Shown here one piece after another: positions 13,351-13,861 of a DNA stretch of 13,861 nt; position 1 is the stretch's first letter, and every line of letters starts with the position of its first letter. Made by a program: the position numbers and the translations under genes. The notes beneath the pieces were generated by a model. It did not search any database. It saw only the letters and a list, made by a program, of their open reading frames with translations, and was not told the DNA's origin. Source of the stretch: Thermoplasmata archaeon M9B1D (GTDB lineage: Archaea; Thermoplasmatota; E2; DHVEG-1); assembly GCA_002900535.1 (NCBI GenBank), contig MUGC01000010.1, positions 1 through 13,861 of the forward strand, in the 5' to 3' direction.

Positions 13351-13861
13351 CTAAAATTTATTAATATGGACAACATCTTTGAATTTCCTTTTTGGAACCT
13401 GTAAAACTTCGTTTTCATCTCTCCAGTACTTAATAGATTCAATAAAATCCACAGCAATTGGTTGTTCAGCTTTATAACCAAGTGCAACAAGGGAATCTAT
13501 TATTATGTTTTCAGGAATTTTTAGAATTTTACGGATTTCCTCCCTGTCTATTTTGCATAAAACACAACTACCAATGTCATTGCTTTCTGCTGTTAAAACC
13601 ATGTTTTCTGCTGCAAAACTAGCATCTCTAAGATACCAGGGGTTATTTTTATCTTTTACAAGGATTATGATATATGCAACTGGTCTTTCTGTCTTTTTCG
13701 GCTTCCAAGCGGGTTTTATATAACCAGCCCAACTAGTAGTTTCAAATATTTTATTACATAACTCTTTATCATCAACTATAAAAAATTCTAATGGCTGAAG
13801 ATTTGCTCCAGATGGTGCTAGCCTTGCAGCATTTACCATTTTTTTAAGAATTTTAGGATCT
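13351..13861 (-). CDS. Nitroreductase-family FMN protein (5' end off the right edge)
   Basis: 170 codons are visible. The frame stays open past the ATG at 13839 to the window edge (DPKILKK before MVNAARLAPSG), so the true start lies outside. MVNAARLAPSGANLQPLEFFIV is the FMN-phosphate-binding segment of nitroreductases. Residues around DASFAAENMVLTAESNDIGSCVL match the second conserved block, where a Gly-Ser usually contacts the flavin. The end (NIIIDSLVALGYKAEQP) is the family's C-terminal 'LGYP'-type strand, followed by a basic stretch (VPKRKFKDVVH). Such enzymes reduce flavin-accessible substrates with NAD(P)H, and the substrate cannot be read here. Confidence 0.85.
   Translation of the reverse strand, partial: DPKILKKMVNAARLAPSGANLQPLEFFIVDDKELCNKIFETTSWAGYIKPAWKPKKTERPVAYIIILVKDKNNPWYLRDASFAAENMVLTAESNDIGSCVLCKIDREEIRKILKIPENIIIDSLVALGYKAEQPIAVDFIESIKYWRDENEVLQVPKRKFKDVVHINKF

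Noticed and set aside
13505..13723. Plus-strand open frame of 72 codons
   Set aside because: It is antisense to the nitroreductase, with no start signals.
1..13861. CRISPR arrays, insertion sequences, attachment sites, tRNA or rRNA genes
   Set aside because: I saw no regularly spaced repeats, transposase frames, terminal inverted repeats with target duplications, or RNA gene signatures.

Overview
The window is strongly AT-rich and looks archaeal. Starts are preceded by TATA boxes about 25 bases upstream of short leaders. Shine-Dalgarno sites are of the GGAGG or GGTGA type, and termination appears to use bare T-tracts. The gene content fits a euryarchaeon: PKD/Ig-type secreted proteins, a gingipain-like C25 peptidase, a P-loop-less RecA-like signalling protein and a CxxC zinc-ribbon miniprotein. 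I would guess an uncultured Thermoplasmatota-type lineage, but this is inference from style and not a marker-gene assignment.

Left region (1-5000, all genes on the minus strand). This is a set of secreted or surface proteins with small accessory genes between them: the start of a signal-peptide protein with a PKD/Ig-like beginning (running off the left edge), a two-helix small membrane protein, a transglutaminase-PKD protein, a cytosolic CxxCxxCC metal-binding protein, and a beta-propeller/Ig protein. The transglutaminase and propeller proteins end in almost the same C-terminal tail (core FPFFEKILNQ). A third copy of that tail sits orphaned and out of frame just after the metal-binding gene. 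T-rich terminators of one shared sequence type follow these units. The propeller gene has no ATG, GTG or TTG start that includes its signal peptide. It appears to start at ATT, seven bases after a strong Shine-Dalgarno. Between the small membrane protein and the transglutaminase gene lie two GC-richer structured elements, each with its own TATA box, which I read as candidate non-coding RNAs.

Middle (5247-7580). A stand-alone receiver domain is coupled tightly to a RecA/KaiC-like protein without Walker A. A class I/II aminotransferase of the 2-aminoadipate/aromatic type lies convergent to them.

Right region (7906-13861). A 989-residue secreted C25 cysteine peptidase is followed by a cold-shock-domain protein and a 55-residue CxxC zinc-ribbon protein (minus strand). 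Next come a PrsW-family membrane protease and a PfkA-type phosphofructokinase with an altered phosphate-donor site (plus strand), then a nitroreductase running off the right edge.

Best leads: the tail/terminator 3' module and its orphan copy, the ATT start, the two RNA candidates, the unusual phosphofructokinase, and paired CAATTG-centred palindromes near promoters of secreted-protein genes.
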